A stretch of 64,000 nucleotides of DNA from an uncultured Lachnospiraceae bacterium (lineage in GTDB: Bacteria > Bacillota > Clostridia > Lachnospirales > Lachnospiraceae), in the NCBI GenBank assembly GCA_951801955.1, contig CATOOV010000001.1:62001-126000 (forward strand), written 5' to 3'. The notes beneath the pieces are model-generated. The model did not search any database, was not told where the DNA came from, and worked only from the letters and a program-made list of their open reading frames with translations. Shown here piece after piece: positions 45,121 to 54,781 of this stretch (positions are counted from its first letter, which is position 1; every line of letters starts with the position of its first letter). The position numbers and the translations under genes were made by a program.

Positions 45121-45813
45121 ATGATTTACACTAAGGAAGTCGAAAACATGTGTCCTGTAGCTAAGGGCGCAAAACATGAACCTGCTCCAATTCCAGAAGA
45201 AGGGAAATGGGTTCATTCTAAAAAAATTGAAGATATTTCTGGTTTTACACACGGTGTAGGCTGGTGTGCCCCTCAGCAGGGCGCCTGCAAGCTTTCCCTG
45301 AATGTAAAAAATGGTGTAATTGAAGAGGCGTTAGTTGAGACAATCGGATGTTCTGGTATGACCCACTCCGCAGCTATGGCAGCAGAGATTTTACAGGGTA
45401 AGACAATCCTGGAAGCATTAAATACAGACCTTGTCTGTGATGCAATCAATACGGCAATGAGAGAACTTTTCTTGCAGATTGTTTATGGACGTACCCAGAG
45501 TGCATTTTCTGATGATGGATTGGCAGTGGGCGCTGGTCTGGAAGATTTAGGAAAAGGACTTCGTTCTCAGGTTGGAACTATGTATGCAACCAAAGAAAAG
45601 GGTGTTCGTTACCTGGAAATGGCAGAAGGCTATGTAACTGGAATTGCATTGGATGCAGATAATGAAGTAATCGGTTATCAGTTTGTAAGCCTTGGAAAAA
45701 TGACTGACTTTATTAAAAAAGGCGACGATCCTAACACCGCTTGGGAAAAAGCAAAGGGACAGTATGGCCGCGTAGCAGATGCTGCTAAGATTATTGACCC
45801 AAGAGAAGAGTAA
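45121..45813 (+). CDS. NifU-like iron-sulfur assembly scaffold protein
   Basis: A 230-residue protein of the IscU/NifU N-domain superfamily, extended type. Conserved Cys sit in GWCAPQQGACKLSL (about 50-60), ETIGCSGMTHSAAMAAEIL (about 80) and LVCDAINTAM (about 110). It is known as the partner of GGGtGRT proteins in Clostridia and a few other anaerobes; the next gene encodes that partner 19 bp away. A function in cluster assembly is inferred from the Cys pattern. The ATG at 45121 follows AAAGGAG. The strong promoter suggests high expression. Confidence 0.85.
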   Translation: MIYTKEVENMCPVAKGAKHEPAPIPEEGKWVHSKKIEDISGFTHGVGWCAPQQGACKLSLNVKNGVIEEALVETIGCSGMTHSAAMAAEILQGKTILEALNTDLVCDAINTAMRELFLQIVYGRTQSAFSDDGLAVGAGLEDLGKGLRSQVGTMYATKEKGVRYLEMAEGYVTGIALDADNEVIGYQFVSLGKMTDFIKKGDDPNTAWEKAKGQYGRVADAAKIIDPREE

Positions 45814-45832
45814 GGAAAGGAGAACGAATACA

Positions 45833-46843
45833 ATGGCTTTATTTGAATCATATGAAAGAAGAGTTGACCAAATCAATTCTGTTTTAAATAATTATGGAAT
45901 CAGTTCCATTGAGGAAGCTGAGAAAATCACCAAAGATGCTGGGCTTGATGTATATGACCAGGTAAAGAAGATCCAGCCGATCTGTTTTGAGAACGCTTGC
46001 TGGGCTTATACGGTAGGGGCAGCAATCGCTATCAAGAAAGGCGCTAAGAGGGCAGCAGACGCAGCAGCAGCAATCGGGGAAGGACTTCAGGCTTTCTGTA
46101 TTCCTGGTTCTGTTGCAGACCACAGAAAAGTAGGTCTTGGACATGGAAACCTTGGAAAAATGTTATTAGAGGAAGAGACAGAATGTTTCTGTTTCCTTGC
46201 TGGACATGAATCTTTCGCAGCAGCAGAAGGTGCAATTGGTATCGCTGAAAAAGCAAACAAAGTACGTAAAAAACCTCTGCGCGTGATCTTAAACGGTCTT
46301 GGAAAAGATGCGGCTCAGATCATTTCCCGTATCAATGGATTTACTTTTGTTGAGACAAAATACGATTATAAAGAAGCTAAATTAAATGTGGTATTTGAGA
46401 AAGCATATTCTGACGGGCTCCGTGCAACGGTAAAATGCTATGGTGCAGATGACGTCCAGGAAGGCGTGGCAATTATGCATCATGAGAACGTTGGTGTTTC
46501 TATCACCGGAAACTCCACCAATCCTACACGTTTCCAGCATCCGGTAGCAGGTACATATAAGAAAGAATGTAACGAGCAGGGCAAGAATTACTTCTCTGTT
46601 GCATCCGGCGGCGGTACTGGACGTACCCTTCACCCAGACAACATGGCGGCAGGACCAGCTTCCTATGGTATGACAGATACGATGGGACGTATGCACTCTG
46701 ATGCACAGTTTGCAGGTTCTTCTTCTGTTCCGGCCCACGTTGAGATGATGGGGCTCATCGGTATGGGTAATAACCCGATGGTAGGGGCTACCGTTGCAGT
46801 TGCAGTTTCCATCGAAGAAGCAGCTAAGGCTGGGAAGTTCTAA
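45833..46843 (+). CDS. GGGtGRT protein
   Basis: A 336-residue protein that carries the name-giving motif in VASGGGTGRTLHPDNMA (about 265-280). It begins MALFESYERRVDQIN and includes the block AGHESFAAAEGAIGIAEKANK (about 125). Its biochemical role is unknown; it always seems to travel with the NifU-like scaffold gene, as it does here. The sequence is uniformly strongly conserved in style, with rare gaps, suggesting an essential or highly expressed enzyme. The start at 45833 follows AAAGGAGAACG. Two hairpins lie after the stop. Confidence 0.88.
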   Translation: MALFESYERRVDQINSVLNNYGISSIEEAEKITKDAGLDVYDQVKKIQPICFENACWAYTVGAAIAIKKGAKRAADAAAAIGEGLQAFCIPGSVADHRKVGLGHGNLGKMLLEEETECFCFLAGHESFAAAEGAIGIAEKANKVRKKPLRVILNGLGKDAAQIISRINGFTFVETKYDYKEAKLNVVFEKAYSDGLRATVKCYGADDVQEGVAIMHHENVGVSITGNSTNPTRFQHPVAGTYKKECNEQGKNYFSVASGGGTGRTLHPDNMAAGPASYGMTDTMGRMHSDAQFAGSSSVPAHVEMMGLIGMGNNPMVGATVAVAVSIEEAAKAGKF

Positions 46844-46860
46844 GAAATAGCGTATTTTCA

Positions 46861-46897
46861 AGGGTTTCCGTTGACATAAATTGTCAGCGGAAGCCCT
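46861..46897 (+). terminator. Terminator after the GGGtGRT gene
   Basis: A 16-bp stem (with two G-T pairs) joins AGGGTTTCCGTTGACA with TGTCAGCGGAAGCCCT around a 5-nt loop, then AAATTTT. Confidence 0.75.
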
Positions 46898-46953
46898 AAA
46901 TTTTGCCACATAGCACACAAGTAACACACAAATTTTTTGACATAACAAAAGGT

Positions 46954-46983
46954 CGTTCCCCAAGATAGGAGGGGAGCGGTTTT
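46954..46983 (+). terminator. Second terminator-like hairpin
   Basis: CGTTCCCC pairs with GGGGAGCG (one G-T pair) followed by GTTTTC. The rest of 46984-47262 holds no gene that I can support. Confidence 0.5.
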
Positions 46984-47262
46984 CACTTATGGCAAGGATT
47001 TTAGATGAAACGGCAGTAATTATATGCCGAATACTCTAAAAACGGATTATGTGGTATTGGAGAGTGTTTCACACCTGAAAGAGAGAGCAGCATAATAAGA
47101 GGGACGTTCATAAAAATGGAAAGTATTGGAAGAAGTAATTTTTTGTAATTCCTGTTTCAAGTACATACTGCCACAGTTGCCAAAATCTTCTTAATTTTCT
47201 GGTTTTAACGCCAAATTTCGACTAAAAATAACATTATATTCCACATTATACTCAGAAAATGA

Positions 47263-47291
47263 TTGACGAAAATGAAAAAAAGAGTTAAAAT
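47263..47291 (+). promoter_or_regulatory. Putative promoter of the chemoreceptor gene
   Basis: TTGACG, 17 bp, TAAAAT. It lies about 330 bp before the start, implying a long leader. A weak hairpin followed by eight T residues occurs at about 47526-47549 inside that leader. Confidence 0.45.
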
Positions 47292-47625
47292 TTATATTAG
47301 GATGTTGCCAAAAAGCACATACATAATTTTTTAGAAGATAGTACATATACAGAATATCCTTCAGTTATGTTTTTCTTGCTATCCTGTCGGCTTGTTATAG
47401 GGCTTTGATTTGAATAATACAATTTATTGAGGCTAAGTTCCTTGTCTGGGTTATACATATGTAGTACTTCATAGTTACTGGAAGATCAAATTGCTTTGCG
47501 AATATGGCATCCTTCCAGAAATGAAAAACAGAAATTCCTGTCTATTTTTTTTGTGATATTTAAGGAAGTATCTGTCAGATCATCTGGAACTATCATATTA
47601 AAAAAGGATGGAGAGAGTAAGAAGA

Positions 47626-49335
47626 ATGTTGAAAAAATTGAACAACTTGCAGATTAAGGAGAGATTAACAAAAGCATTTGTTATGGTTGCTGGTTTGTTG
47701 GCGGCAGTGGCATTAGTTGGGCTGGTAACTACAATCATTATTTCTAATACTTATTCCAAGGCATTGGTTGATTATGGTTTTGCCCAAGGGGATGTGGGAA
47801 GGACAATGGCTGAGTTCGCAGACTGCAGATCAGCTTTGCGGGGGGTTATTGGATATGAAGATCAAGAATCCATCAACAGGATGGTCGAAGAGCATGATCA
47901 AAGCAAAGAAAAATTTAACAATGAATTTGCAGCCCTTGAGCGTTCGATGGTAACGGATGCAAATAAAAAAATTTATACCCAATTAATGGAAGAACTTGAA
48001 AAATATTGGGTATTGGAACAGGAAATTATGGCGATGGGCGCCACAGAGGATCAGGAAAAGTGCAGGGAGGCACAAAGGATAGCTATCAATGAGTTAATGC
48101 CGGTCTACGAGAATATTTATAGTGAGCTGACAGAGATTATGGAATTAAAAGTGGACTTTGGTAATCAGCGTTCTACCCAGCTTTCTATCATTTGTACAGT
48201 ACTTGCAGTTGTGATAGCAATTGTAATTGTCGCTGCAATTGCTATATCCCTGCATATTGGCAATGGAATCGCAAACAGTATTTCAATACCATTGAAAGAG
48301 ATAAAGGATCGCCTTGCAACATTTGCAAAAGGAGACTTGTCCTCTCCATTCCCAGAAGTGGCTACAAACGACGAGTTGGCTGATATGGTGGAAGTGGCAA
48401 AAGACATGGCGGCAACGTTAAATTTTGTAATTGCTGACGAAGGGAAAATTCTTGGCGAAATGGCTTGTGCCAATTATAGTATCGTTTCAGAGGATGGCGA
48501 CAGGTATTCCGGAGATTTTGAAAAGATACTGATTTCCCTGCGTGATTTGAAAAAACAAATGGTTTCTACCATACAATCTATCGAAGAAGCATCTTCCCAA
48601 GTATCTGCTGGTTCTACGAATCTTGCAGAGGCATCACAGAGTTTGGCAGAGGGAGCGACAGAGCAGGCTGGCGCTGTAGAGGAGATGCAGGCGACTATTA
48701 TGACCATTACAGAGAATATCCAGATGGCAGCCGAACAAGCGGAAGAATCATACCAGCAGGCACAGAAATATGCAGATGAGGCAGACCGCAGCCGTTTGGA
48801 GATGGAGATGATGGTAGCGGCTATGGCACGCATCAATGAAACATCCCAGAAGATCGAGGATATTATTTCTGAAATTGAAGATATTGCCTCCCAGACAAAC
48901 CTTCTTTCTCTTAATGCTTCCATCGAGGCAGCACGTGCCGGAGAAGCAGGACGTGGTTTCGCAGTTGTTGCAGATCAAATTCGTCAGCTTGCAGAGCAGA
49001 GTTCCAAGGCCGCTGTGGAGACTAGGGAATTGATCGAAGGCGCACTTCAGGAAGTTTCAGAAGGAAACAAAGCGGCAGACCGGGCAGCCTCTTCGATTGA
49101 GACAGTTGTGGAAGGAATCGGCAAGATTGCATCCTCTTCCCATACAGTAAGCCGCACGGCAACAGACCAGGCAGTGGCTATGAAACAGGCAGAAGATGGC
49201 GTAAATCAGATTTCGGAAGTAGTTCAGTCCAACTCAGCAACTGCCGAAGAATCTTCTGCTACCAGCGAAGAATTATCTGCACAGGCGATTTGTCTGGACG
49301 AGTTAATTAGTAAATTTATTTTGCCAACAGATTAA
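47626..49335 (+). CDS. Methyl-accepting chemotaxis protein (transmembrane)
   Basis: A 569-residue receptor. TM1 spans about 20-42, a four-helix-bundle sensor about 45-185, TM2 about 190-215, HAMP about 215-270, and the signalling domain about 310-565. The hairpin tip reads [21 protein letters not shown], and [21 protein letters not shown] follows. It relays ligand binding to CheA/CheW and hence to motility. The start at 47626 has GGAGAGAG upstream; an earlier ATG at 47608 would place that site inside the gene. No other chemotaxis genes are adjacent. Confidence 0.93.
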   Translation: MLKKLNNLQIKERLTKAFVMVAGLLAAVALVGLVTTIIISNTYSKALVDYGFAQGDVGRTMAEFADCRSALRGVIGYEDQESINRMVEEHDQSKEKFNNEFAALERSMVTDANKKIYTQLMEELEKYWVLEQEIMAMGATEDQEKCREAQRIAINELMPVYENIYSELTEIMELKVDFGNQRSTQLSIICTVLAVVIAIVIVAAIAISLHIGNGIANSISIPLKEIKDRLATFAKGDLSSPFPEVATNDELADMVEVAKDMAATLNFVIADEGKILGEMACANYSIVSEDGDRYSGDFEKILISLRDLKKQMVSTIQSIEEASSQVSAGSTNLAEASQSLAEGATEQAGAVEEMQATIMTITENIQMAAEQAEESYQQAQKYADEADRSRLEMEMMVAAMARINETSQKIEDIISEIEDIASQTNLLSLNASIEAARAGEAGRGFAVVADQIRQLAEQSSKAAVETRELIEGALQEVSEGNKAADRAASSIETVVEGIGKIASSSHTVSRTATDQAVAMKQAEDGVNQISEVVQSNSATAEESSATSEELSAQAICLDELISKFILPTD

Positions 49336-49403
49336 GTTGGTATGACATTTGTTTATCATATATACAAGTGTATTTTTGTTGATATTTCGAAAAGATAACT
49401 TGC

Positions 49404-49447
49404 AAAACTCCTATGGAAGTGGTAAAAATACTTTCATAGGAGTTTTT
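49404..49447 (+). terminator. Terminator after the chemoreceptor gene
   Basis: AAAACTCCTATG pairs with CATAGGAGTTTT through a long stem (one mismatch, then AAGT/ACTT), ending in TTTTT. Confidence 0.85.
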
Positions 49448-49584
49448 CAATCAAAAGATTAAGGTGTTAAAAGATCCGATGTAAAAGAATTTAAAAATAG
49501 CAAAGATAAGTTGCAAAACAAGGAAAAAGTATTGGGTTTATAATTACCCAATAATTATTTAGACTGAAAAGGAGGCGAATTATT

Positions 49585-50553
49585 TTGAAATATTATCTGG
49601 CTCCTTTGGAGGGCATTACCACCTATATTTTCCGCAATGCTTATCACAATGTATTTCATCCTATGGACAAATATTATTCTCCCTTTCTTGTTCCACGGAT
49701 GAAAAAAAGTTTTAATAACAGGGAAATAAATGATATTTTACCAGAACATAATGAAGGAATTTATATCGTTCCACAACTTCTCACCAATCAGGCGGAGGAC
49801 TTTATCAAAGGCGCCTACAGGCTGGAAGAATATGGTTATCAGGAGATCAACTTAAACCTTGGCTGCCCTTCAGGAACAGTAGTATCAAGACATAAAGGGG
49901 CAGGATTTTTACAATATCCCCTGGAATTAGAACGTTTTTTGGATGAAATATTTTCCAAACTTTCCATCCAAATTTCCATAAAAACCCGGATTGGTATGGA
50001 AGATCCAGAAGAATTTTCAACATTACTTAACATCTTTAATCAATTTCCATTAAAAGAGCTGATTATTCATCCAAGGGTTCGGGAAGATTTTTATAATCAT
50101 CAGCCGAATCTTGCGGTTTTTCAACAAGCTTTTTCAAAAAGCAACAATTTTGTGTGCTATAATGGAGATATTTTTAATAGGGATGCTTTTGATAAACTGC
50201 TAAAACAGGTCCCAGGAATTGAAGCGGTAATGTTTGGACGCGGAATCTTGATAAGACCTTGGCTGCTTGAAGAATTGCCATTTCATACATCAAGAGTCCA
50301 AATGTCTGAAGAAGATTTATATCAGGAGAAGAAACAGCGGTTAAGGAAATTTCATGACCAGATTTACATAGGGTATCAGCAAATTATGTCTGGACAACGG
50401 AATGTATTGTACAAAATGAAGGAACTCTGGTCGTACATGATTCAGTCTTTTTCTGATTACGAACCTTATGCAAAGAAAATCCGTAAAACTGAGACGCTGA
50501 AAAATTATGAAATCACTGTCAATGCACTATTCCGGGAGCAGGAAATTTTTTGA
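49585..50553 (+). CDS. dus: tRNA-dihydrouridine synthase
   Basis: A 322-residue FMN enzyme. The start motif LAPLEGITTYIFRNAY, the catalytic Cys in INLNLGCPSGTVVSRHKGAGFL (about 90-105; Cys in GCPS), the ISIKTRIG segment (about 132) and VMFGRGILIRPWLL (about 215) identify Dus. It reduces specific uridines in the tRNA D-loop. It starts with TTG after AAGGAGG. It stands alone between two intergenic gaps of about 200 bp. Confidence 0.92.
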   Translation: MKYYLAPLEGITTYIFRNAYHNVFHPMDKYYSPFLVPRMKKSFNNREINDILPEHNEGIYIVPQLLTNQAEDFIKGAYRLEEYGYQEINLNLGCPSGTVVSRHKGAGFLQYPLELERFLDEIFSKLSIQISIKTRIGMEDPEEFSTLLNIFNQFPLKELIIHPRVREDFYNHQPNLAVFQQAFSKSNNFVCYNGDIFNRDAFDKLLKQVPGIEAVMFGRGILIRPWLLEELPFHTSRVQMSEEDLYQEKKQRLRKFHDQIYIGYQQIMSGQRNVLYKMKELWSYMIQSFSDYEPYAKKIRKTETLKNYEITVNALFREQEIF

Positions 50554-50739
50554 TGCCGAAAAAATATTCGCACATTTGAAATAGGATTGCGAAATTTATG
50601 TAGTTTGAGTATAATTTTTTATGATACTAGGAATTTCCTGAGATTTTATAGTATTAAAATAAAATACCCATTCACGCAAGGTGAGCATTACCATTCACAC
50701 TTGTATCCGTTATGAGTATTTACAGGAGGAATTGTCTGT

Positions 50740-52044
50740 ATGAGAATGTATGATATTATTAATAGAAAGAAACGGGGAGAACATCTATCAAGAGAAGAGA
50801 TTCAGTTTATGGTAGAAGGTTATACCAAGGGAGATATCCCTGATTACCAGGTATCAGCGCTGATGATGGCAATTTGTTTTCAGGGCATGGACGAAGAGGA
50901 AACGCTCCATTTAACCCTTACCATGAAAGACAGCGGGGAAGTGCTTGACCTGTCTGAAATTGAAGGGATTAAGGTGGATAAACACAGTACCGGCGGCGTG
51001 GGGGATAAGACATCCCTGGTATTAGCTCCCATGGTGGCTGCCTTAGGAATTCCTGTGGCAAAGATGTCTGGCAGGGGATTAGGGCACACTGGGGGAACGA
51101 TAGACAAGCTGGAATGTTTTCCAGGATTCTCCACCTCGCTTTCCAAAGAACAGTTTTGCCGCAATGTAAACCAGATAAAAATGGCAATTATGGGACAGAC
51201 TGCAAACCTTGCCCCAGCAGATAAGAAACTATATTCCTTGCGGGATGTTACGGCAACAGTAGACCAGCTTTCATTGATTGCATCCAGTATTATGAGTAAA
51301 AAATTGGCGGCAAATGCAGATGCCATTGTATTGGACGTAAAAACAGGAAATGGTGCTTTTATGAAGAAAGAGGAGGATGCTTTCGCGCTTGCAAAGGAAA
51401 TGGTGAAAATTGGTAAGAATGCAGGAAAACAAATTTCAGCAGTGATTACAGATATGGACCAGCCACTTGGCAATGCAGTCGGAAATTCCCTAGAAGTAAA
51501 GGAAGCCATTCTATCCTTAAATGGCATAGGTCCCAAAGACCTTATGGATGTTGTTTATGCCCTTGGGACGGAAATGGTACTTGCTGCTGGCAAAGCAGAA
51601 ACACCAAAAGATGCGAGAGACATGTTAGTGCAGACCATTAAAGAGAAAACTGCGCTGGATAAATTTGCAGAATTCGTAACGGCACAGGGAAGTGACAAAC
51701 GTTTTGTATATCAGCCAGAGCTGCTTCCAACTGGCAAATTTTCCCTTCAGGTACTCAATACCGAAGAAGGTTATGTTTCACATATCCAAGCAGAGGAAAT
51801 CGGCTTGGCAAGCCTTGCTTTGGGGGGTGGACGTCTCACTAAGGACAGTGAGATTGATTTGTCTGTTGGGATTTTACTGCATAAAAAGCGCGGGGAGCCG
51901 GTACATCCTGGCGAGGCTGTTGCCACAATCTTTGCAAATGATATGGAAAAGGCAAAAGAGGCTTATGGGAAAATTGTACATGCCTATCAGATCCAGCCTG
52001 AGCCAGTTGCAGTAGTTCATATGATAAAGGGAATTGTCCGATAA
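50740..52044 (+). CDS. pdp: Pyrimidine-nucleoside phosphorylase
   Basis: A 434-residue enzyme. KVDKHSTGGVGDKTSLVLAP (about 82) is the phosphate-binding signature; MSGRGLGHTGGTIDKLE (about 108) and DVKTGNGAFM (about 200) complete the active site. It splits uridine, deoxyuridine or thymidine with phosphate, in pyrimidine salvage. The ATG follows ACAGGAGGA. No other deo genes are adjacent. Confidence 0.95.
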   Translation: MRMYDIINRKKRGEHLSREEIQFMVEGYTKGDIPDYQVSALMMAICFQGMDEEETLHLTLTMKDSGEVLDLSEIEGIKVDKHSTGGVGDKTSLVLAPMVAALGIPVAKMSGRGLGHTGGTIDKLECFPGFSTSLSKEQFCRNVNQIKMAIMGQTANLAPADKKLYSLRDVTATVDQLSLIASSIMSKKLAANADAIVLDVKTGNGAFMKKEEDAFALAKEMVKIGKNAGKQISAVITDMDQPLGNAVGNSLEVKEAILSLNGIGPKDLMDVVYALGTEMVLAAGKAETPKDARDMLVQTIKEKTALDKFAEFVTAQGSDKRFVYQPELLPTGKFSLQVLNTEEGYVSHIQAEEIGLASLALGGGRLTKDSEIDLSVGILLHKKRGEPVHPGEAVATIFANDMEKAKEAYGKIVHAYQIQPEPVAVVHMIKGIVR

Positions 52045-52172
52045 AAGAAGGCTTGTTTAAACACTTATCAAGGTAATTTTGCCACCCCGTATAGTCTGTT
52101 TCGATGTACCTGTGCAGCATTTCCCATGATTTTTTGAGGGTTCATTTCGCCAGCGGGCAGGCATAGGAAAGG

Positions 52173-52201
52173 GCATAAGTTTAGTTGCTGCAACATATAG
52201 T
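52173..52201 (+). promoter_or_regulatory. Sigma-E-like sporulation promoter of yqfC
   Basis: GCATAAGT and CATATAGT with a 13-bp gap resemble the mother-cell sigma-E consensus. The -10 ends 5 bp before the yqfC ATG, so the transcript would start at or near the start codon. Confidence 0.45.
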
Positions 52202-52206
52202 AAAAT

Positions 52207-52497
52207 ATGGGAAAAATAAAAAAACCGAAACTAAATCAGGTAAAATCAAATATTGTGGAATCCCTAGAGCTGCCCCGTGATATTATGTACGGCGCAGTGA
52301 TTATTACAGCAATGGGACGAAACCAAGTGCTGGTGGAAAACTATAAAGGAATCATTGAATATACGCGAGAAAAGATCCGCCTGCAGACCAAGAACTGCCA
52401 AGTTACAGTTCAGGGACAAAGGCTTGTGGTAGAATACTACACTAATGAAGAAATGAAAATCACCGGATTTATTCAGGGAATATCATATGATTCATAA
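52207..52497 (+). CDS. yqfC: Sporulation protein YqfC
   Basis: A 96-residue YabP/YqfC-family protein. The pattern IVESLELPRDIMYGAVIIT, then ENYKGIIEYTREKIRLQTK and a final VEYYTNEEMKITGFI, matches the family. It is a mother-cell protein of unknown biochemical role. yqfD follows after 12 bp in the usual order. There is no Shine-Dalgarno sequence before the ATG, so a leaderless message or a different start is possible; the N-terminal length fits family members that I recall. Confidence 0.88.
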   Translation: MGKIKKPKLNQVKSNIVESLELPRDIMYGAVIITAMGRNQVLVENYKGIIEYTREKIRLQTKNCQVTVQGQRLVVEYYTNEEMKITGFIQGISYDS

Positions 52498-52509
52498 GGG
52501 GTAAGCCAA

Positions 52510-53772
52510 TTGTTAATTGATAAAATAAAATATCTGCAGGGATATGTGCGTGTAAGGCTTTATGGTTATGCGCCAGAGCGTTTTCTGAATTTATGCAGCA
52601 ATCATAATATTTTAATCTGGAATTTGGAATATCGTGAAGAACAGTATGAGTTCTGTATCAGTGTGCGGGGGTTAAGGCAGTTAAAGCCTATCTTAAAAAA
52701 AACCCGTACAAAATTGGTGATTTTAGAACGTACAGGGCTGCCTTTTGTGATGCGCCGTTACCGGAAACGAAAGTTGTTTTTTGCTGGAATTATCCTTTGC
52801 TGCGGACTATTGTACACAATGTCGCTGTTTGTCTGGAAAATTGAGATCAATGGAAACCTTCATGAGACGGACAGCAATATTATTAAATTTTTGGAAGGGC
52901 ATCAAGTATATCATGGGCTGTTAAAAAGCAAAATAGATTGTGATAAGATTGAAGAGGAACTGCGTGCAGGATTTGGGGATATTATCTGGGCATCCGCAAA
53001 ACTAGAAGGGACTATGCTGATAATAGATGTACAGGAAAATCTGGCAACAAACCAGCAGGCAGAGGCAAAACAGGAGGAAGACGGCACACCCACAGACCTG
53101 GTAGCAGATAAAGAAGCTGTGATTTACAGCATTCTTACACGGAAAGGAACACCAAAAGTAGAAAAAGGGATCCATGTGAAACCAGGGGATCTGCTGGTGG
53201 AAGGAAAAAATCCAGTGTTGAATGATGCAAAAGAAGTTGCCTCTTACCAGTATTGTGTCTCAGATGCGGATATTCTGGGTATCACGGAATATCCTTACCA
53301 AGACAGCTTTCCTTTGCAATATGACGACAAGAGCTTCAGCGGAAGCCAAAGTGAAACATTTGGTGTTCGGATTTTTCAAAAACAGCTTAAAATACCTCAT
53401 ATCTCCCATAAATTTGAATCGTATGATACAATCACAGATGAATATGATGTTAAGATTGGGGAAACTTTTTACTTGCCGTTAGTATTGATAAAAGAAACCC
53501 GCAAAGAATATAAAATTGTGCCAAAACAGTATCATCCGTCAAAGGCAAAACAGCTTGCGAAAGAAAATTTAGAGAGTTTTTGCAAGGAATTAACAGAAAA
53601 AGGGGTTCAAATTATAGAAAATAATGTTATGATAGTAACAGATGGAAAAAAATGCACCGCCTCTGGTATCCTGAAAGTGATTGAACCAATTGGAAAACGG
53701 AAGGCAACCAGTATGGCTGATATACAACAGGAAGGGCAGATGGAAAATGAGTCTGATGGAAACAATCGTTGA
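52510..53772 (+). CDS. yqfD: Sporulation protein YqfD
   Basis: A 420-residue protein of the YqfD/SpoIV family. YVRVRLYGYAPERFLNLCSNH at the N-terminus, one membrane helix (about 95-115) and a long extracytoplasmic part with LKSKIDCDKIEEELR and PGDLLVEGKNPV are typical. It is needed at stage IV of sporulation in Bacillus and possibly links to SpoIVFB control; the role is not well defined. It starts with TTG after AAGGGG. The end overlaps the PhoH gene by 26 bp. Confidence 0.9.
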   Translation: MLIDKIKYLQGYVRVRLYGYAPERFLNLCSNHNILIWNLEYREEQYEFCISVRGLRQLKPILKKTRTKLVILERTGLPFVMRRYRKRKLFFAGIILCCGLLYTMSLFVWKIEINGNLHETDSNIIKFLEGHQVYHGLLKSKIDCDKIEEELRAGFGDIIWASAKLEGTMLIIDVQENLATNQQAEAKQEEDGTPTDLVADKEAVIYSILTRKGTPKVEKGIHVKPGDLLVEGKNPVLNDAKEVASYQYCVSDADILGITEYPYQDSFPLQYDDKSFSGSQSETFGVRIFQKQLKIPHISHKFESYDTITDEYDVKIGETFYLPLVLIKETRKEYKIVPKQYHPSKAKQLAKENLESFCKELTEKGVQIIENNVMIVTDGKKCTASGILKVIEPIGKRKATSMADIQQEGQMENESDGNNR

Positions 53773-54781
53773 TATACCTGCCGAACACATTGCAAATGTT
53801 TTCGGGCAGTTTGATCTATATATAAAAAAAGTGGAGCGCGCGTTTGGCGTAACCGTTGTGCTTCGGGAAAATAAAATGAAACTGTTGGGAAAGGAGGGGG
53901 ATGTAAAAAAGGCATCCCGTGTCTTTGCACAGCTTTTTGAATTGTCTAAACGTGGAAATCAAATTACAGAACAAAATGTAGATTATGCGATTTCCCTTAC
54001 CTTTGAAGAAAAGGAATCTGCAATTGTGGAGATAGATAAAGAACTGATCTGCCATACCATCAATGGCAAGCCAGTAAAGCCCAAAACTTTGGGTCAAAAA
54101 CAATATGTGGATGAGATTAGAAAAAAAATGATCGTATTTGGCATAGGACCAGCTGGTACTGGGAAAACTTACCTTGCAATGGCAATGGCGATCACTGCAT
54201 TTAAAAATGAAGAGATTAGCAGGATTATTCTCACCAGACCTGCAATTGAAGCAGGAGAAAAACTTGGATTTTTGCCAGGTGATTTACAAAGCAAGATTGA
54301 TCCGTATTTAAGACCATTATATGATGCATTGTATCAAATTATGGGAGCGGAAAGTTTTCAAAAAAATATGGAAAAGGGTTTGATCGAAGTGGCTCCCCTT
54401 GCCTATATGCGCGGAAGAACTTTAGACAATGCATTTATTATCCTGGATGAAGCGCAGAATACCACACCAGCACAAATGAAAATGTTTTTAACACGTATCG
54501 GTTTTGGTTCAAAAGTAGTGGTTACAGGTGACGCCACGCAGAAAGATTTGGCGCCAGGCAGTATCTCTGGGCTGGACGTGGCATTAAAAGTATTAAAAAA
54601 TGTGGAGGAAATAGGAATCTGCCATTTGACCAGCAGTGACGTTGTACGGCATCCTCTGGTACAAAAAATAGTAAAGGCTTATGAAGAATATGAAAAACAT
54701 GAGAAAAAAGAAAGCAGGGACATCAACAGGGGAAAGAACAGGGAAACAAACAGGAAAACAAACAGGGGCAAAGGCAGATAA
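53747..54781 (+). CDS. phoH: PhoH-family ATPase
   Basis: A 344-residue protein with a KH-like N-domain (about 10-75) and a P-loop helicase-like domain. The Walker A is GPAGTGKTYLA (about 133), Walker B FIILDEAQNTTP (about 232) and the arginine-containing TGDATQKDLAPG follows. It is probably an RNA-linked ATPase working with YbeY. The C-terminal 30 residues (after about 310) are Arg/Lys/Asn/Thr-rich low complexity and are encoded by DNA that also carries the start of the next gene in another frame. Start: 53747 after GAAGGGCAG; 53756 is an alternative. Confidence 0.92.
   Translation: MSLMETIVDIPAEHIANVFGQFDLYIKKVERAFGVTVVLRENKMKLLGKEGDVKKASRVFAQLFELSKRGNQITEQNVDYAISLTFEEKESAIVEIDKELICHTINGKPVKPKTLGQKQYVDEIRKKMIVFGIGPAGTGKTYLAMAMAITAFKNEEISRIILTRPAIEAGEKLGFLPGDLQSKIDPYLRPLYDALYQIMGAESFQKNMEKGLIEVAPLAYMRGRTLDNAFIILDEAQNTTPAQMKMFLTRIGFGSKVVVTGDATQKDLAPGSISGLDVALKVLKNVEEIGICHLTSSDVVRHPLVQKIVKAYEEYEKHEKKESRDINRGKNRETNRKTNRGKGR

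Noticed and set aside
47526-47549. Terminator before the chemoreceptor
   Set aside because: The T-run is long but the stem is only 4-5 bp; noted as part of a possible attenuator only.
48474-48923. 149-codon antisense frame in the chemoreceptor gene
   Set aside because: Mirror of the coiled-coil codons of the receptor; Ser/Ala-rich without motif.
50880-51536. 218-codon open frame antisense to the nucleoside phosphorylase gene
   Set aside because: A shadow of a strongly supported gene; no ribosome site and no recognisable family.
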